This document shows positions 17,657 to 27,264 of a stretch of 64,000 nucleotides of DNA, one piece after another. The notes under the pieces are model-generated. The model was given only the letters and a program-made list of their open reading frames with translations, did not search any database and was not told the origin of the DNA. Both the position numbers and the translations under genes were made by a program. Numbering within the stretch: the stretch's first letter is position 1; each line of letters starts with the position of its first letter. This DNA comes from KACC-23026 sp963829575 (lineage in GTDB: Bacteria; Bacillota; Bacilli; Bacillales; Sporolactobacillaceae), in the NCBI GenBank assembly GCA_963829575.1, contig CAWHJF010000012.1:657636-721635 (forward strand). Reading direction: 5' to 3'.

Positions 17657-18907
17657 TTATAAAGCGTTCTCGAGCTTATCCAGTTTATCTTCTTCTCGTA
17701 AGTTGCCGAAGAGGACCAACAGAATCAAGGCGACGGCGGTGAAGGCGACCGGGAAAACGTACATCAAGCGATAGCCGATCGCGGCGGTCACGATCCCAAA
17801 AAGGAGCGAGCCGATCATGCGGCCGATCGCACTCGTGTTGCCGTAAAGGGCGGTGGCGGTACCGGGCTCACCGGGGATGAAGTCCTGAAAATAGCTGATC
17901 GCAATCCCATTCGTAACGGACACATAGGCGGCGCTTAGAATTTGGAAAATATAAATCTGCCAAGGGGCGGTCACAAAGAGAAAGGTGGAAAAATAGACAA
18001 CGGAAATCAGAACACCGATCCGAATCAGAATTTTATTATCTATTTTCGTAGCAATCACACCAAATGCAAGCATGAACGGAACTTCAAAAATAGGCGGAAT
18101 GCTGAAAATGATGCCTATTTGAAAGTCTGACGCATGAAGGACGCGCGTCACAAATAGCGAAACATCCATCATAGCCATCGTCATCGCGCCCTGAATGAGG
18201 GTAAACGCACCGAGATTGGCCATGATATAGGGGCGAAACACGTACTGAGAAAGTTTGGACTTGGCTCTAGCCCCAACTTGCACAGACGTTTTCGGATCAC
18301 TTTTTAAAAAAAGGAGCGTCGTCATCATGATTACAAAATAGAAGAGGGCAGCGACGAGGTACAAACCAGTAAAATGAAATTTTAATAGAACAAGAGACGC
18401 GATTGCGGGCCCGACTGTCCAAGACAGCGCGAAAAACATCCGAAACACATTCATGTAGAGCGGAATGTCGCGCTTGTCGATATCGGCGGACGCGATCGAT
18501 TCGCGTGAGTAAGCGAAAATTTGGGCGAAACTGCTGCTCGCAATCCCGATGATAAACATAGAGATTAAGAGTAAAACGGTGTAATTTCGATTGAACGCAA
18601 AGCCAATATAACCAATCGTTCCGGCAAAAGCGGAAATAAGCAGCAGGCTGCGGCGGTTAATGCTGAAATCCGACAGACGCCCAATCAGCGTGTTAATGAA
18701 CACCCCACAGATCGAGGTGAGCATCATGAACACCCCAAATGCAATATTGCTCATCCCCACTTCATCAATTCCAAAAAGTGAGTTGTACGGCCCGACAAAA
18801 GATGAGGCAATCCCCAAGAATAAGTTAATAAAAATGAGAACAGCAAACCCCTTAACCTGAACGAGCGATAAAGAAGCTTGCTTTAACTGCATAAGGCCTG
18901 CTTTCAC
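17657..18907 (-). CDS. MFS transporter, sugar-efflux (SET) type
   Basis: An integral membrane protein of 416 residues with about 12 hydrophobic helices. The loop between helices 2 and 3 reads IGRLSDFSINRRSLL, the MFS A-motif. FAYSRESIA in helix 4-5 and the overall pattern resemble SetA/SetB-like sugar efflux transporters. A second A-like motif is in the C-terminal half near KIDNKILIRIG. The ATG follows a GGGGGAAGA-like ribosome site. It is a single gene, and the spacer upstream of it carries an AATCGGCGG array. The transported substrate is inferred only from family resemblance. Confidence 0.82.
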   Translation of the reverse strand: MKAGLMQLKQASLSLVQVKGFAVLIFINLFLGIASSFVGPYNSLFGIDEVGMSNIAFGVFMMLTSICGVFINTLIGRLSDFSINRRSLLLISAFAGTIGYIGFAFNRNYTVLLLISMFIIGIASSSFAQIFAYSRESIASADIDKRDIPLYMNVFRMFFALSWTVGPAIASLVLLKFHFTGLYLVAALFYFVIMMTTLLFLKSDPKTSVQVGARAKSKLSQYVFRPYIMANLGAFTLIQGAMTMAMMDVSLFVTRVLHASDFQIGIIFSIPPIFEVPFMLAFGVIATKIDNKILIRIGVLISVVYFSTFLFVTAPWQIYIFQILSAAYVSVTNGIAISYFQDFIPGEPGTATALYGNTSAIGRMIGSLLFGIVTAAIGYRLMYVFPVAFTAVALILLVLFGNLREEDKLDKLENAL

Positions 18908-19116
18908 GTTGTCTTCCCCCCATATTAAAAATGATCATTAAAGCATTAATTGGTTCCTGAAGCGGTTTCGAATCAATTTAGAGTGATGCAAGTCGACACC
19001 TTCCGAGCGGTTCCTGTTGCCTATAATGTTAATAGTGAGTGATGCCAGTTAGCCAGGATCAGGACGGCACTTCTCAATTTGAATCCAACCAAATCAAGCT
19101 GGAATGAGAGGAATTT

Positions 19117-19207
19117 GCCGATTTAATAAGAAAACCCGCCGATTAGTGGGAGGAGCCCACCGATTTAATTGAGATTTCCGCCGATTTAATCAAAAAATGC
19201 GTCGATT
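19117..19207 (-). repeat. Five AATCGGCGG words in exact 21-bp register
   Basis: On the plus strand GCCGATT-type words start at 19117, 19138, 19159, 19180 and 19201, each exactly 21 bp apart; three are perfect GCCGATT and two have one change. Between words the 12-14 bp are variable but AT-rich. The minus-strand reading contains an in-frame TGA, so this is not a coding heptad repeat. Confidence 0.88.
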
Positions 19208-19489
19208 CCCAGAGACTTGCGAGTTAATCATCTGGAGACTCTTTTTGAATCCAATCCATTTAAGCTAGATTGAAAGGCTCCAAACAATAATTATACGTGA
19301 TCCGAAATAAAATGCACCTGTTATGTTTGGTTTTGGGAAGAAAATTAGAAACGTTCAAAACGTCGGTTAAATCGTGCAAAACCACGCATAAAGAGTCAGG
19401 GGTGCTCAAGAAATGAAAAGTGATTGGGCGTTAATAAGGGAAGGCGGCAAGTTCTTTTTTGGTGAATTGAGCCCCAGTGGGTCAAAACA

Positions 19490-19519
19490 CAAAAAGCCCC
19501 CTCGCATAAAGGGGGCTTT
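19490..19519 (-). terminator. Terminator of the aldo/keto reductase gene
   Basis: AAAGCCCCCT and AGGGGGCTTT arms with a short loop give a T-run on the minus strand, 30 bp past the stop. Confidence 0.85.
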
Positions 19520-19550
19520 AAGAGTGGGAGGCTCGCCTCCACTGACTAAA

Positions 19551-20495
19551 TTAGTTTGCTAAAATGCTATTGATTGTCTCAAGCACATCCGCGTCAAGTT
19601 TCACACCAGATGCTTTAGCATTTTCTTCAATTTGATCCGGGCGGCTCGCACCAACAAGCGCACTCGCAACATTGGGTTGTCTCAAGACCCAGGCTAAGGC
19701 GAGTTGAGCCATTGAAATGCCGAGCTCCTGAGCCACTTGGGTCAATTTGTCTACTTTTTCCAAATTCGCCTCGGTTAGAAGGCCACTAATCATTTTGCTG
19801 TTTTCCGCGGCGCGGCTGCCTTTTGGCGGCTCAGCACCTTTCTTGTACTTGCCGGTGAGGACGCCTTGTCCAAGCGGGGACCAGACGACTTGGCCGATGC
19901 CTTGCTTTTCGCTGACCGGAATGATTTCTTTCTCGATCTTCGGATAAAGCATGCTGTACTGCGGCTGGTTGGCCACAAAACGGTCGAGCAATTTCTTGTC
20001 GGCGAGGTGCGCAGCCTCAGTAATTTGCTCGGCGGTCCATTCGCTCACACCGATGTAGAGCACTTTACCTTGACGAACGAGATCGTCGAGCGCCCGAAGC
20101 GTTTCTTCAAGCGGCGTCTCGGTGTCGAACCGATGGCAATAGTAGAGATCGATGTAGTCGACGTCCAGGCGCTTTAAGCTGGCATTCGCTTGCTCAGTAA
20201 TGTGCTTGCGCGAAAGGCCACGGTCGTTCGGGCCTTCGCCCATGTCGCCGAACACTTTTGTTGCGAGCACATAAGATTCGCGCGAGAATTTCTTAATCGC
20301 TTTAGCGACCACTTTTTCTGCCTCGCCGCGCATGTAGACATTCGCAGTATCGAAAAAATTGATGCCAAGGTCATAGGCTTTGTGAATGGTGTTGATGGCA
20401 TTTTCTTCGGCAACATATCCACCATATGTGAGCCAGCTGCCAAGGCTGATTTCACTGACTTTGAGGCCGGTGCGGCCAAGATGACGATATTCCAT
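19551..20495 (-). CDS. Aldo/keto reductase, Kv-beta-like (copy 1)
   Basis: This is an NADPH-dependent carbonyl reductase of 314 residues with a TIM barrel. The catalytic tetrad is visible: Asp49 in FFDTANVY, Tyr54, Lys80 in LATKVF and His121 in YYCHRF. GVSEWTAEQI and the C-terminal ALVGASRPDQIEEN segment bind the cofactor phosphate. The family resembles voltage-gated K-channel beta-subunit reductases (YghZ-like). The gene has a close second copy directly upstream on the same strand, about 75-80% identical by eye. An AATCGGCGG array sits between them, so they may be separately transcribed. Substrate unknown. Confidence 0.92.
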   Translation of the reverse strand: MEYRHLGRTGLKVSEISLGSWLTYGGYVAEENAINTIHKAYDLGINFFDTANVYMRGEAEKVVAKAIKKFSRESYVLATKVFGDMGEGPNDRGLSRKHITEQANASLKRLDVDYIDLYYCHRFDTETPLEETLRALDDLVRQGKVLYIGVSEWTAEQITEAAHLADKKLLDRFVANQPQYSMLYPKIEKEIIPVSEKQGIGQVVWSPLGQGVLTGKYKKGAEPPKGSRAAENSKMISGLLTEANLEKVDKLTQVAQELGISMAQLALAWVLRQPNVASALVGASRPDQIEENAKASGVKLDADVLETINSILAN

Positions 20496-20571
20496 GAATG
20501 AAAAACCTCCTGAATGATTGATTGGTTGGTTTGAAATAAGTGGTGATTTTAGGGATGTGGTCGGCGTTTTC

Positions 20572-20641
20572 GCCGATTAAAATGAAATTTGAGCCGATTA
20601 ACGAGTGAAAGTCGCCGATTTAATCAAAAAGCCCGCCGATT
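20572..20641 (-). repeat. Four AATCGGC words in exact 21-bp register
   Basis: GCCGATT starts at 20572, 20593, 20614 and 20635. The array fills the 230-bp gap between the duplicated aldo/keto reductase genes. Confidence 0.88.
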
Positions 20642-20681
20642 TAAACCCCAACCCCAAAATCCCCACCGTTCTTAAATAAAT

Positions 20682-20709
20682 GTGGGAGGCTCAACGCACA
20701 ACCTCCCAC
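20682..20709 (-). terminator. Hairpin after the second aldo/keto reductase gene
   Basis: GTGGGAGG and CCTCCCAC arms enclose a 12-nt loop 15 bp past the stop codon. A T-rich tract on the minus side is weak. Confidence 0.55.
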
Positions 20710-20723
20710 CCCCTCATTATGAA

Positions 20724-21665
20724 TTAACCTAAAATGCCTTCGATTTTTTCAAGAACGTCAGCGCTTAGCTTGACGCCAGACGCTTTGACATTATCTTCAA
20801 TTTGCTCTGGGCGGCTGGCACCAACAAGGGCACTCGCAACGCCAGGCTGGCGCAAAATCCAAGCAAGAGCAAGTTGCGGCATAGAGAGGCCAAGATCGGC
20901 TGCGATTGGCTTCAATTGCTCAACTTTTTTAAGATTAGCATCAGTTAAATGGCCTTCAATCGCCTTCACACCCGAAGCAGCACGGCTGCCTTCAGGTGGC
21001 GCTTCGCCAATTTTATATTTACCCGTCAACACACCTTGAGCAAGAGGGGAGAATACCACTTGTCCAATGCCATGCTTGTCGCTAACAGGAAGCACGGACT
21101 CTTCAATATAACGGTTCAACATGCTGTATTGCGGTTGGTTCACGACAATGCGATCCAACAATTTTTTATCTGCAAGATGAACAGCGTCCGTAATTTGCTC
21201 GGCGGTCCACTCGCTCACACCCACGTAAAGCACTTTGCCTTGGCGTACGAGATCATCGAGCGCGCGCAGCGTTTCTTCAAGCGGGGTTTCTTTGTCATAA
21301 CGGTGGCAATAGTAGATGTCCACATAATCCACATCGAGGCGCTTTAAGCTGGCATTCGCCTGCTCAATAATGTGTTTGCGCGACAAACCACGATCGTTCG
21401 GACCTTCACCCATTGGCCAGAACACTTTCGTCGCAAGAACATACGAATCACGTTGGAATTTCTTAATCGCTTTACCGACTACTTTTTCAGCTTCGCCCGT
21501 CATGTAGACGTTCGCCGTATCAAAAAAGTTGATGCCAAGATCATAAGCCTTGTGAATCGTGTTCACAGCATTTTCCTCTGCCACATAACCCGCATAGGTA
21601 AGCCAGCTTCCAAGACTGATTTCACTCACTTTGAGTCCAGTGTTGCCAAGACGACGATATTCCAT
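20724..21665 (-). CDS. Aldo/keto reductase, Kv-beta-like (copy 2)
   Basis: This is a paralogue of the downstream reductase, with the same tetrad: FFDTANVY (Asp, Tyr), LATKVFW (Lys) and YYCHRY (His). I place the start at ATG 21665 (MEYRRLGNTG), with GGAGGG 8 bases upstream, giving 313 residues and matching copy 1 residue for residue at the N-terminus. An in-frame extension to 21713 overlaps the ribosome site and adds nothing recognisable. Differences from copy 1 cluster in the loop after GDMGEGPN/WPMGEGPN and around the IEESVLPVSDK region, which might alter substrate choice (inference). Confidence 0.92.
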   Translation of the reverse strand: MEYRRLGNTGLKVSEISLGSWLTYAGYVAEENAVNTIHKAYDLGINFFDTANVYMTGEAEKVVGKAIKKFQRDSYVLATKVFWPMGEGPNDRGLSRKHIIEQANASLKRLDVDYVDIYYCHRYDKETPLEETLRALDDLVRQGKVLYVGVSEWTAEQITDAVHLADKKLLDRIVVNQPQYSMLNRYIEESVLPVSDKHGIGQVVFSPLAQGVLTGKYKIGEAPPEGSRAASGVKAIEGHLTDANLKKVEQLKPIAADLGLSMPQLALAWILRQPGVASALVGASRPEQIEDNVKASGVKLSADVLEKIEGILG

Positions 21666-21861
21666 AGTGTGATTCCCTCCAATTAGTATAAAAATATATA
21701 GAAAATGCCCCAAACCGGTTCATTTTGCTATTAAAAAAATAGGGGTCTATATAGGGCGGGGGATCGCGGATCGGATGTCCGCTCCCGAAGATCGGCGGAC
21801 ACCGATTCCGCTAAACCCGCCAAAGGGGCCGCCCACCCATTTCATTAAATATTACTGTACA

Positions 21862-23115
21862 TTACTTTTTTTCCATAAACGCTTCAATCTCTTCAACGGT
21901 TCTTGGGAGGTCCGGCGTGAGCACTTCATAACCCGTTTCGGTAACGAGGACGTCGTCTTCGATTCGGATGCCGATCCCTTCCTCAGCGATGTAAAGGCCA
22001 GGTTCAACCGTGAGAATCATTCCAGGTTCAAGCAGACGCTCACCTTTTCCGTAGCTGCCGACGTCATGGGTGTCGAGGCCGAGATAATGGCTGACTCCAT
22101 GGAAATAGATGTCAAACAAGTCACCCGGTTCTTTAATCAACCCAATCGCCATGCAGTCTTTCGCCAAAAGTTCTTTGGTGCGCTCTTGAAGCGAGGCAAA
22201 CGGAATGCCCGGCTTGATCATAGCGGTAACCTCATGAAGCGCGTTTAACACAATATTATAGAGTGTTTTTTGGCGCTCGCTAAATTTTCCATTAATAGGG
22301 AAGGTGTAACTGATGTCGGCGTTGTAATAATTCCACTGCCCACCAAGATCCAGAAGCACCAAATCGCCGTCTTTTGTATCGCTATTATTCTTGTTGTAGT
22401 GAAGAATCGTGGCGTTTTGCCCAGCCGCTGCAATCGTATGGAAGGCATGATGCTTCACACCGCGCGTTTTCAAGCCAAAATCAAAATAGGCTTCAATTTC
22501 AGTTTCATTCATGCCTGGCTTCGCGTGCTGAAGCGTAAATTTAATGGCTTCAGACGTAATATCTCCAGCTTTTTTAATTTCCGCAACTTCTTCTGAGGTC
22601 TTAAGCACGCGCAACTCACAAATCTGCTCATACGCATTATGAACGTTCAACTGCGGATAGCGCTTCTTAATGTCCTCCGCGAACAGGTGTGAAGCGGTTT
22701 GCGGTGCATCCCATTGTCTCCGCTCGAGGTCAAGATACAGATTCTGATAGGGATGGGCAAAAAGCTCTCTTTGAATATAAGCATGAAAATCTTCTATGTA
22801 TTGGACGTTGTCGATCCCGGATGCCGCCATGGCAGCGGGCGCATTAATCGTCTCGCCTTCCCAGCGCGCTTTAACAGGGTCTGGTTTTTGAATAAACAGC
22901 GTTTCGCTCAATTGGCCGTTTGCTTTACCAAGCACCAAAATCACTTTAGGCTCATCAATTCCAGTGAGATAATAAAAGTTACGATTGGGAATAAACTCAT
23001 AGGCTTCATCCGCGGATTTCTGCGGCGCTTCCCCAGCGAAAAAAACAGCCAGTGAATCGTCTTCAAACTGTCCCGCCAAACGGCTTCGATTGTTAGCAAA
23101 AAATGAATGTTCCAT
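21862..23115 (-). CDS. pepP: Xaa-Pro aminopeptidase (aminopeptidase P, M24B)
   Basis: The enzyme removes an N-terminal residue linked to proline. It has 417 residues. The N-terminal creatinase-like domain (FYYLTGIDEPKVILVLG) is followed by a pita-bread M24 domain with the dinuclear metal ligands visible: two Asp in LLDLGGQWNYYNADISYTF, His in FHGVSHYLGLDTHDVG, Glu in LTVEPGLYI and Glu in GIRIEDDVLVT. The arrangement matches E. coli PepP rather than the short Bacillus YqhT form. The start ATG has a GGGGTCA-like site upstream. The gene stands alone and is divergent from the DUF5667 gene across a 1.3-kb spacer filled by a repeat array. Confidence 0.92.
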   Translation of the reverse strand: MEHSFFANNRSRLAGQFEDDSLAVFFAGEAPQKSADEAYEFIPNRNFYYLTGIDEPKVILVLGKANGQLSETLFIQKPDPVKARWEGETINAPAAMAASGIDNVQYIEDFHAYIQRELFAHPYQNLYLDLERRQWDAPQTASHLFAEDIKKRYPQLNVHNAYEQICELRVLKTSEEVAEIKKAGDITSEAIKFTLQHAKPGMNETEIEAYFDFGLKTRGVKHHAFHTIAAAGQNATILHYNKNNSDTKDGDLVLLDLGGQWNYYNADISYTFPINGKFSERQKTLYNIVLNALHEVTAMIKPGIPFASLQERTKELLAKDCMAIGLIKEPGDLFDIYFHGVSHYLGLDTHDVGSYGKGERLLEPGMILTVEPGLYIAEEGIGIRIEDDVLVTETGYEVLTPDLPRTVEEIEAFMEKK

Positions 23116-23339
23116 TTCATTGACCCCTCACTTTTTCTCTAAAATTTTTCGTTCAAAAAAGATGTGCCCTTACATGTATTGGGGATGCCTCTAAACCACA
23201 ATCCTTTAAGGCGAAAGGTTTAGCTTCCCGTAAATCCTATTAAAAGATTCAATACTTTGGAAAAATTGCTAGCGTTACCATTTTATCATGAATGAACGAA
23301 AAAAACCTCTAGAGTGACTTATAGGAGAGAAGGGCAGTT

Positions 23340-24185
23340 TATGAGCGAAACCAACTAGTTTATGAGGAGAAAATAAAAAATATGAGAGCTGATGTATATA
23401 TGAGGGAAACGAACTGAGATATGAGCAGAAAATCCAAGATATGAGCGAAACCAACTAGTTTATGAGGAGAAATTAAAAAATATGAGAGCTGATGTATATA
23501 TGAGCGAAACCAACTGAGATATGAGCAGAACGCCCAAGATATGAGCAAAACCAGCTAGTTTATGAGGAGAAATTAAAAAATATGAGAGCTGATGTATATA
23601 TGAGCGAAACCACCTGAGATATGAGCAGAACGCCTAAAATTTGAGCGAAACCAACTGGTTTATGAGGAGAAAATAAAAAATATGAGAGCTGATATATATA
23701 TGAGCGAAACCAACTGAGATATGAGCAGAACGCCCAAGATATGAGCGAAACCAACTAGTTTATGAGGAGAAAATAAAAAATATGAGAGCTGATGTATATA
23801 TGAGCGAAACCACCTGAGATATGAGCAGAACGCCCAAGATATAAGCGAAACCAGCTGGTTTATGAGGAGAAAATAAAAAATATGAGAGCTGATATATATA
23901 TGAGGGAAACGAACTGAGATATGAGCAGAACGCCTAAGATATGAGCGAAACCAACTAGTTTATGAGGAGAAAATAAAAAATATGAGAGCTGATGTATATA
24001 TGAGTGAAACCAACTGAGATATGAGCAGAACGCCTAAGATATGAGCGAAACCAACTAGTTTATGAGGAGAAAATAAAAAATATGAGAGCTGATGTATATA
24101 TGAGTGAAACCAACTGAGATATGAGCAGAACGCCTAAGATTTGAGGGAAACGAGCTAGGTTATGAGCAGAACTCCAAATATATGA
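23340..24185. repeat. 8 x 100-bp higher-order array of TATGAG words
   Basis: The landmark TATGAGGAGA recurs at 23361, 23461, 23561 and every 100 bp to 24061 without length change. Each 100-bp unit holds five TATGAG words spaced 21, 20, 18, 21 and 20 bp (for example 23340, 23361, 23381, 23399, 23420, 23440). The words continue as GCGAAACCAACT, GAGAAAATAAAAAA, AGCTGATGTATA or GCAGAACGCC. The array lies between divergent genes. Confidence 0.93.
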
Positions 24186-24415
24186 GCCTACCAGCTTATC
24201 TCTCTTTTTAGTAATCCGAATGCTAGACCCCCTCCTCTAGTCCTAGTTTCTTCACCTTGAATCTCTTAAATCTAGTACTTGAGTCGCGTTTTGATCGTGC
24301 CCCCCTCAAAATCCCCTCAACATCCGAAACCTTTATTACAAGACAAAATTCGACTCCATTTGGCCGAAATACATAGGCAAATCAAAATGTGGAGTTATGA
24401 GGAGGACTATTAATT

Positions 24416-25774
24416 ATGTTAAGCAAAAAATTAGGATTATCCGCAGTAACCGCATTAGGACTGATATTTTCTCAGGCAGTAGGACCGGTTTCAGGTGCCT
24501 TTGCAGCAACATCGACTTCGACTTCGACTTCAACCACACAAACGGCGGATGCGTCAGGTCAAGTGTCCACTCAAACTGGGCAAACTCAGCCAGGAACAAC
24601 GGCTCAGGTAACCAGCACAGATCAAACCCAACAACAAAATCCAGGCGTGCTACCAGGTAATTTTTTCTACTTCTTTAAAACAGTCTTTGAAAATATCAAT
24701 TTAGCCCTTACAAACAACAATACAGATAAAGCGAAAAAATTAGCTCAATACGCAGCAGAGCGTGTAGCCGAGGCAAATGCTTTAATTGATCAAGGCAAGA
24801 CGGATCTTGCTACCCAAACCCTTCAAAAAGGAATTGAAGAACAACAACAGGCAGTCGAATTAGATGCAAAGGACCAAACACAATCAAACGATTTGACGAC
24901 TCAAGATCAGACCGCGACCCCTTCAACGACGAGTGATCAAATTGGGACAACGTCCGCAACGGCATCGACAGATCAAAACACAACCACTCAAGATCAAATT
25001 GGAACGGTGAGCGGTGATTCGCCTTCAACGGATGCAACAGACGCCACTCATCAGCAGCTTAAATCGAATTTATTTGGTCTTTTAAATGCCCTTCAGCATG
25101 TTAAAAATCCAAAAGCGCAGGCCTCTTTAGAGAAGAACCTTAAAAAATTGGGTGCGAAATTCGGTGTGGATGTCTCTTCTTACTTAGCTACGGATGCAAC
25201 ACAGTCGTCAAACGTTGGGACAACAACACAGGCTTCATCAACCAATACAACGTCTCAGAACACCCAAGATGGTACGATGAATCAAGACACATCTGGTGAT
25301 CAAAATAATCAAAGTTCTGTAAGCCAAGATCAAACAACTCAAGATGACCAAAATTCTACATCGAGCCAAGATTCAAAAACTAATGTAGATTCGAAAGATG
25401 GTACAACTGTGGTTGTGGTGAAGAGTGGAACTGCAAAGCAGCCCATAACCCAACCAAAGACTGAAACCAAGACGAAAGATCAAGCGAAAGACAAAGAAAA
25501 AAGTAAGGAAATGAAGAATGAGAACGCGCACAAAGGAATCAAACATTCCTCCAATTCCGATGAAACGTCAAAGGATTCTAAACCGACCGCAACACATGTA
25601 AGTGCGACAACTTCTGTTTCGACATTAACGACCGCTCAAAACGTAGCAGTCAGAAATTCCGACAAGCCATCGTTTGGTCACAAACAAAATGACGAGCATG
25701 CAAAAAAAGGCCAGAACGACCGAGGCAATACCGATAGCCACGGCCACAACCACGGCCACAACCACAACGATTAA
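24416..25774 (+). CDS. Secreted DUF5667-domain protein with low-complexity and His-rich tail
   Basis: A signal peptide (about residues 1-32, cleaved near AFAA) precedes a Thr/Ser/Gln-rich stretch. The DUF5667-like domain PGVLPGNFFYFFKTVFENIN with a following helix bundle (KKLAQYAAERVAEANALID) occupies about residues 78-145. A second short helical segment (HQQLKSNLFGLLNALQHVKN) follows near 215. The rest is repetitive Thr/Gln/Asp/Ser, then a Lys-rich patch. The last 30 residues are rich in His, Asn and Gly (SHGHNHGHNHND), which could bind metal (inference). The ribosome site GAGGAGG is 9 bases before the ATG. Function unknown. Confidence 0.82.
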   Translation: MLSKKLGLSAVTALGLIFSQAVGPVSGAFAATSTSTSTSTTQTADASGQVSTQTGQTQPGTTAQVTSTDQTQQQNPGVLPGNFFYFFKTVFENINLALTNNNTDKAKKLAQYAAERVAEANALIDQGKTDLATQTLQKGIEEQQQAVELDAKDQTQSNDLTTQDQTATPSTTSDQIGTTSATASTDQNTTTQDQIGTVSGDSPSTDATDATHQQLKSNLFGLLNALQHVKNPKAQASLEKNLKKLGAKFGVDVSSYLATDATQSSNVGTTTQASSTNTTSQNTQDGTMNQDTSGDQNNQSSVSQDQTTQDDQNSTSSQDSKTNVDSKDGTTVVVVKSGTAKQPITQPKTETKTKDQAKDKEKSKEMKNENAHKGIKHSSNSDETSKDSKPTATHVSATTSVSTLTTAQNVAVRNSDKPSFGHKQNDEHAKKGQNDRGNTDSHGHNHGHNHND

Positions 25775-25833
25775 ACGCATCACCTAAGCTCACACATTAA
25801 TCACGCGCCAATTTTTAATAGATAAGTTTTTGA

Positions 25834-25876
25834 AAAAGGGGATGGTTCTTGTCTTGCACAAGGACGATCCTCTTTT
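25834..25876 (+). terminator. Imperfect terminator of the DUF5667 gene
   Basis: AAAAGGGGATGGTTCTTGT can pair with ACAAGGACGATCCTCTTTT with several mismatches, and a short T-run follows. Confidence 0.55.
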
Positions 25877-25967
25877 GCGTTGTCTCTATACATTTTGAGG
25901 CGAATTTTGTAGTATGGAGATAGTGAGGTGCCAATAAATGGGCATACTCAGAGTTAGGAGGGACAGG

Positions 25968-27098
25968 ATGAACAAGCATGGAAAACGGATCAAAGTGATG
26001 ACAGTTTTTGGAACACGACCTGAGGCGGTAAAAATGGCGCCGCTGGTTTTGGAGCTGCAAAAACACGCCGAACAAATTGAAACCATCGTAACGGTGACCG
26101 CGCAGCATCGAGAAATGCTCGATCAGGTCCTAAATGTTTTTAAAATTACGCCACACTACGATCTGAGCATCATGCAGCCGAACCAGACGCTTTCGCAGAT
26201 TACAACGAAAGCACTGTTGGGCCTTGAAGACGTCATCCAAGAGACCCATCCTGATCTCATTTTGGTGCATGGCGACACAACCACAACGTTCGCGGCGTCA
26301 CTCGCGGCCTATTATCATCAAATCGCCGTCGGGCATGTCGAGGCCGGCCTTCGAACGCACAATAAATATTCACCGTTTCCTGAGGAACTGAACCGCGTTT
26401 TGACCGGTGCGATTGCGGACCTGCACTTTGCGCCGACCGAAGAGACTGCGGCTAATCTAATAAAAGAAAACAAAGAGCCATCCCGTGTGTTTGTGACCGG
26501 CAACACGGCCATTGATGCCCTCAAATATACAGTGGATCCCAACTATCACAATCCCATTTTAGGAAAAATAAACGACAACCAGCGCTTGATTTTGCTCACC
26601 GCGCATCGCCGAGAAAACCTAGGCGAGCCGATGCGACACATGTTCCGAGCGGTTCGACGCATTGCCGAAACCTATGAAGATGTCGTCATTGTGTACCCGG
26701 TTCACTTGAATCCAAAGGTGCGGGAAGTCGCTGCGGCGGAACTCAGCAATCATGACCGCATCCACCTCGTGCCACCGTTTGAACTGCTTGATTTCCATAA
26801 CACGTTGGCGCGCGCGTCAATCGTACTAACCGATTCCGGCGGCATTCAAGAAGAGGCACCTTATTTTAACGTCCCAGTCGTCGTCCTCCGCGACACCACC
26901 GAGCGCCCAGAAGGCCTGGCCGCCGGCACGTCCATTTTGGCCGGAACAAAGGAAGAAGACGTCTATAACTTGACTGAAAAACTACTCACAGACCCTGATT
27001 TTTATAAAAAAATGGCCGAAGCCCAAAACCCATATGGGGATGGCCAAGCCTCCAAGCGGATTGTTGACCGCATTTTAAATGATTTTAGGCTGAAGTAA
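25968..27098 (+). CDS. mnaA: UDP-N-acetylglucosamine 2-epimerase (non-hydrolysing)
   Basis: The enzyme interconverts UDP-GlcNAc and UDP-ManNAc, the donor for the teichoic-acid linkage unit. Family signatures are VFGTRPEAVKMAPL at the N-terminus, GHVEAGLRT with the catalytic region following, and LTDSGGIQEEAP near the C-terminus. I place the start at ATG 25968 (MNKHGKRIKVM), 376 residues, with TAGGAGGG 7 bases before it. The ATG at 25938 lacks a ribosome site. The downstream TagA-type transferase uses its product, although 410 bp of repeats separate them. It is also called WecB in enterobacteria. Confidence 0.94.
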   Translation: MNKHGKRIKVMTVFGTRPEAVKMAPLVLELQKHAEQIETIVTVTAQHREMLDQVLNVFKITPHYDLSIMQPNQTLSQITTKALLGLEDVIQETHPDLILVHGDTTTTFAASLAAYYHQIAVGHVEAGLRTHNKYSPFPEELNRVLTGAIADLHFAPTEETAANLIKENKEPSRVFVTGNTAIDALKYTVDPNYHNPILGKINDNQRLILLTAHRRENLGEPMRHMFRAVRRIAETYEDVVIVYPVHLNPKVREVAAAELSNHDRIHLVPPFELLDFHNTLARASIVLTDSGGIQEEAPYFNVPVVVLRDTTERPEGLAAGTSILAGTKEEDVYNLTEKLLTDPDFYKKMAEAQNPYGDGQASKRIVDRILNDFRLK

Positions 27099-27154
27099 CA
27101 CATTTTGTGGGGGATCCCGCAGAAACTGGGGCTGGGGTGGGTTGAGATTAGATT

Positions 27155-27245
27155 TAGGTTGGATAGATTAGATTAGATTAGATATAGATATAGATATAGA
27201 TATAGATATAGATTTAGATATAGATTAGATTGAGATTAAGGTTGG
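27155..27245 (+). repeat. ATAGAT/TTAGAT microsatellite
   Basis: About 90 bp consist of GATTA and GATATA units in tandem, with at least five consecutive ATAGAT hexamers near 27180-27212. The tract lies between the MnaA and TagA genes, in front of the 21-bp word array. Confidence 0.85.
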
Positions 27246-27264
27246 ATTTAGGTTGGGGGTTGCG

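Noticed and set aside
19413..19562. 50-codon plus-strand frame ending in the aldo/keto reductase
   Set aside because: It overlaps the reductase terminator and the end of the gene on the other strand; product has no recognisable feature.
23340..24185. CRISPR array
   Set aside because: Units are near-identical over their whole length with no unique spacers and no cas genes nearby. The words are too short for CRISPR repeats.
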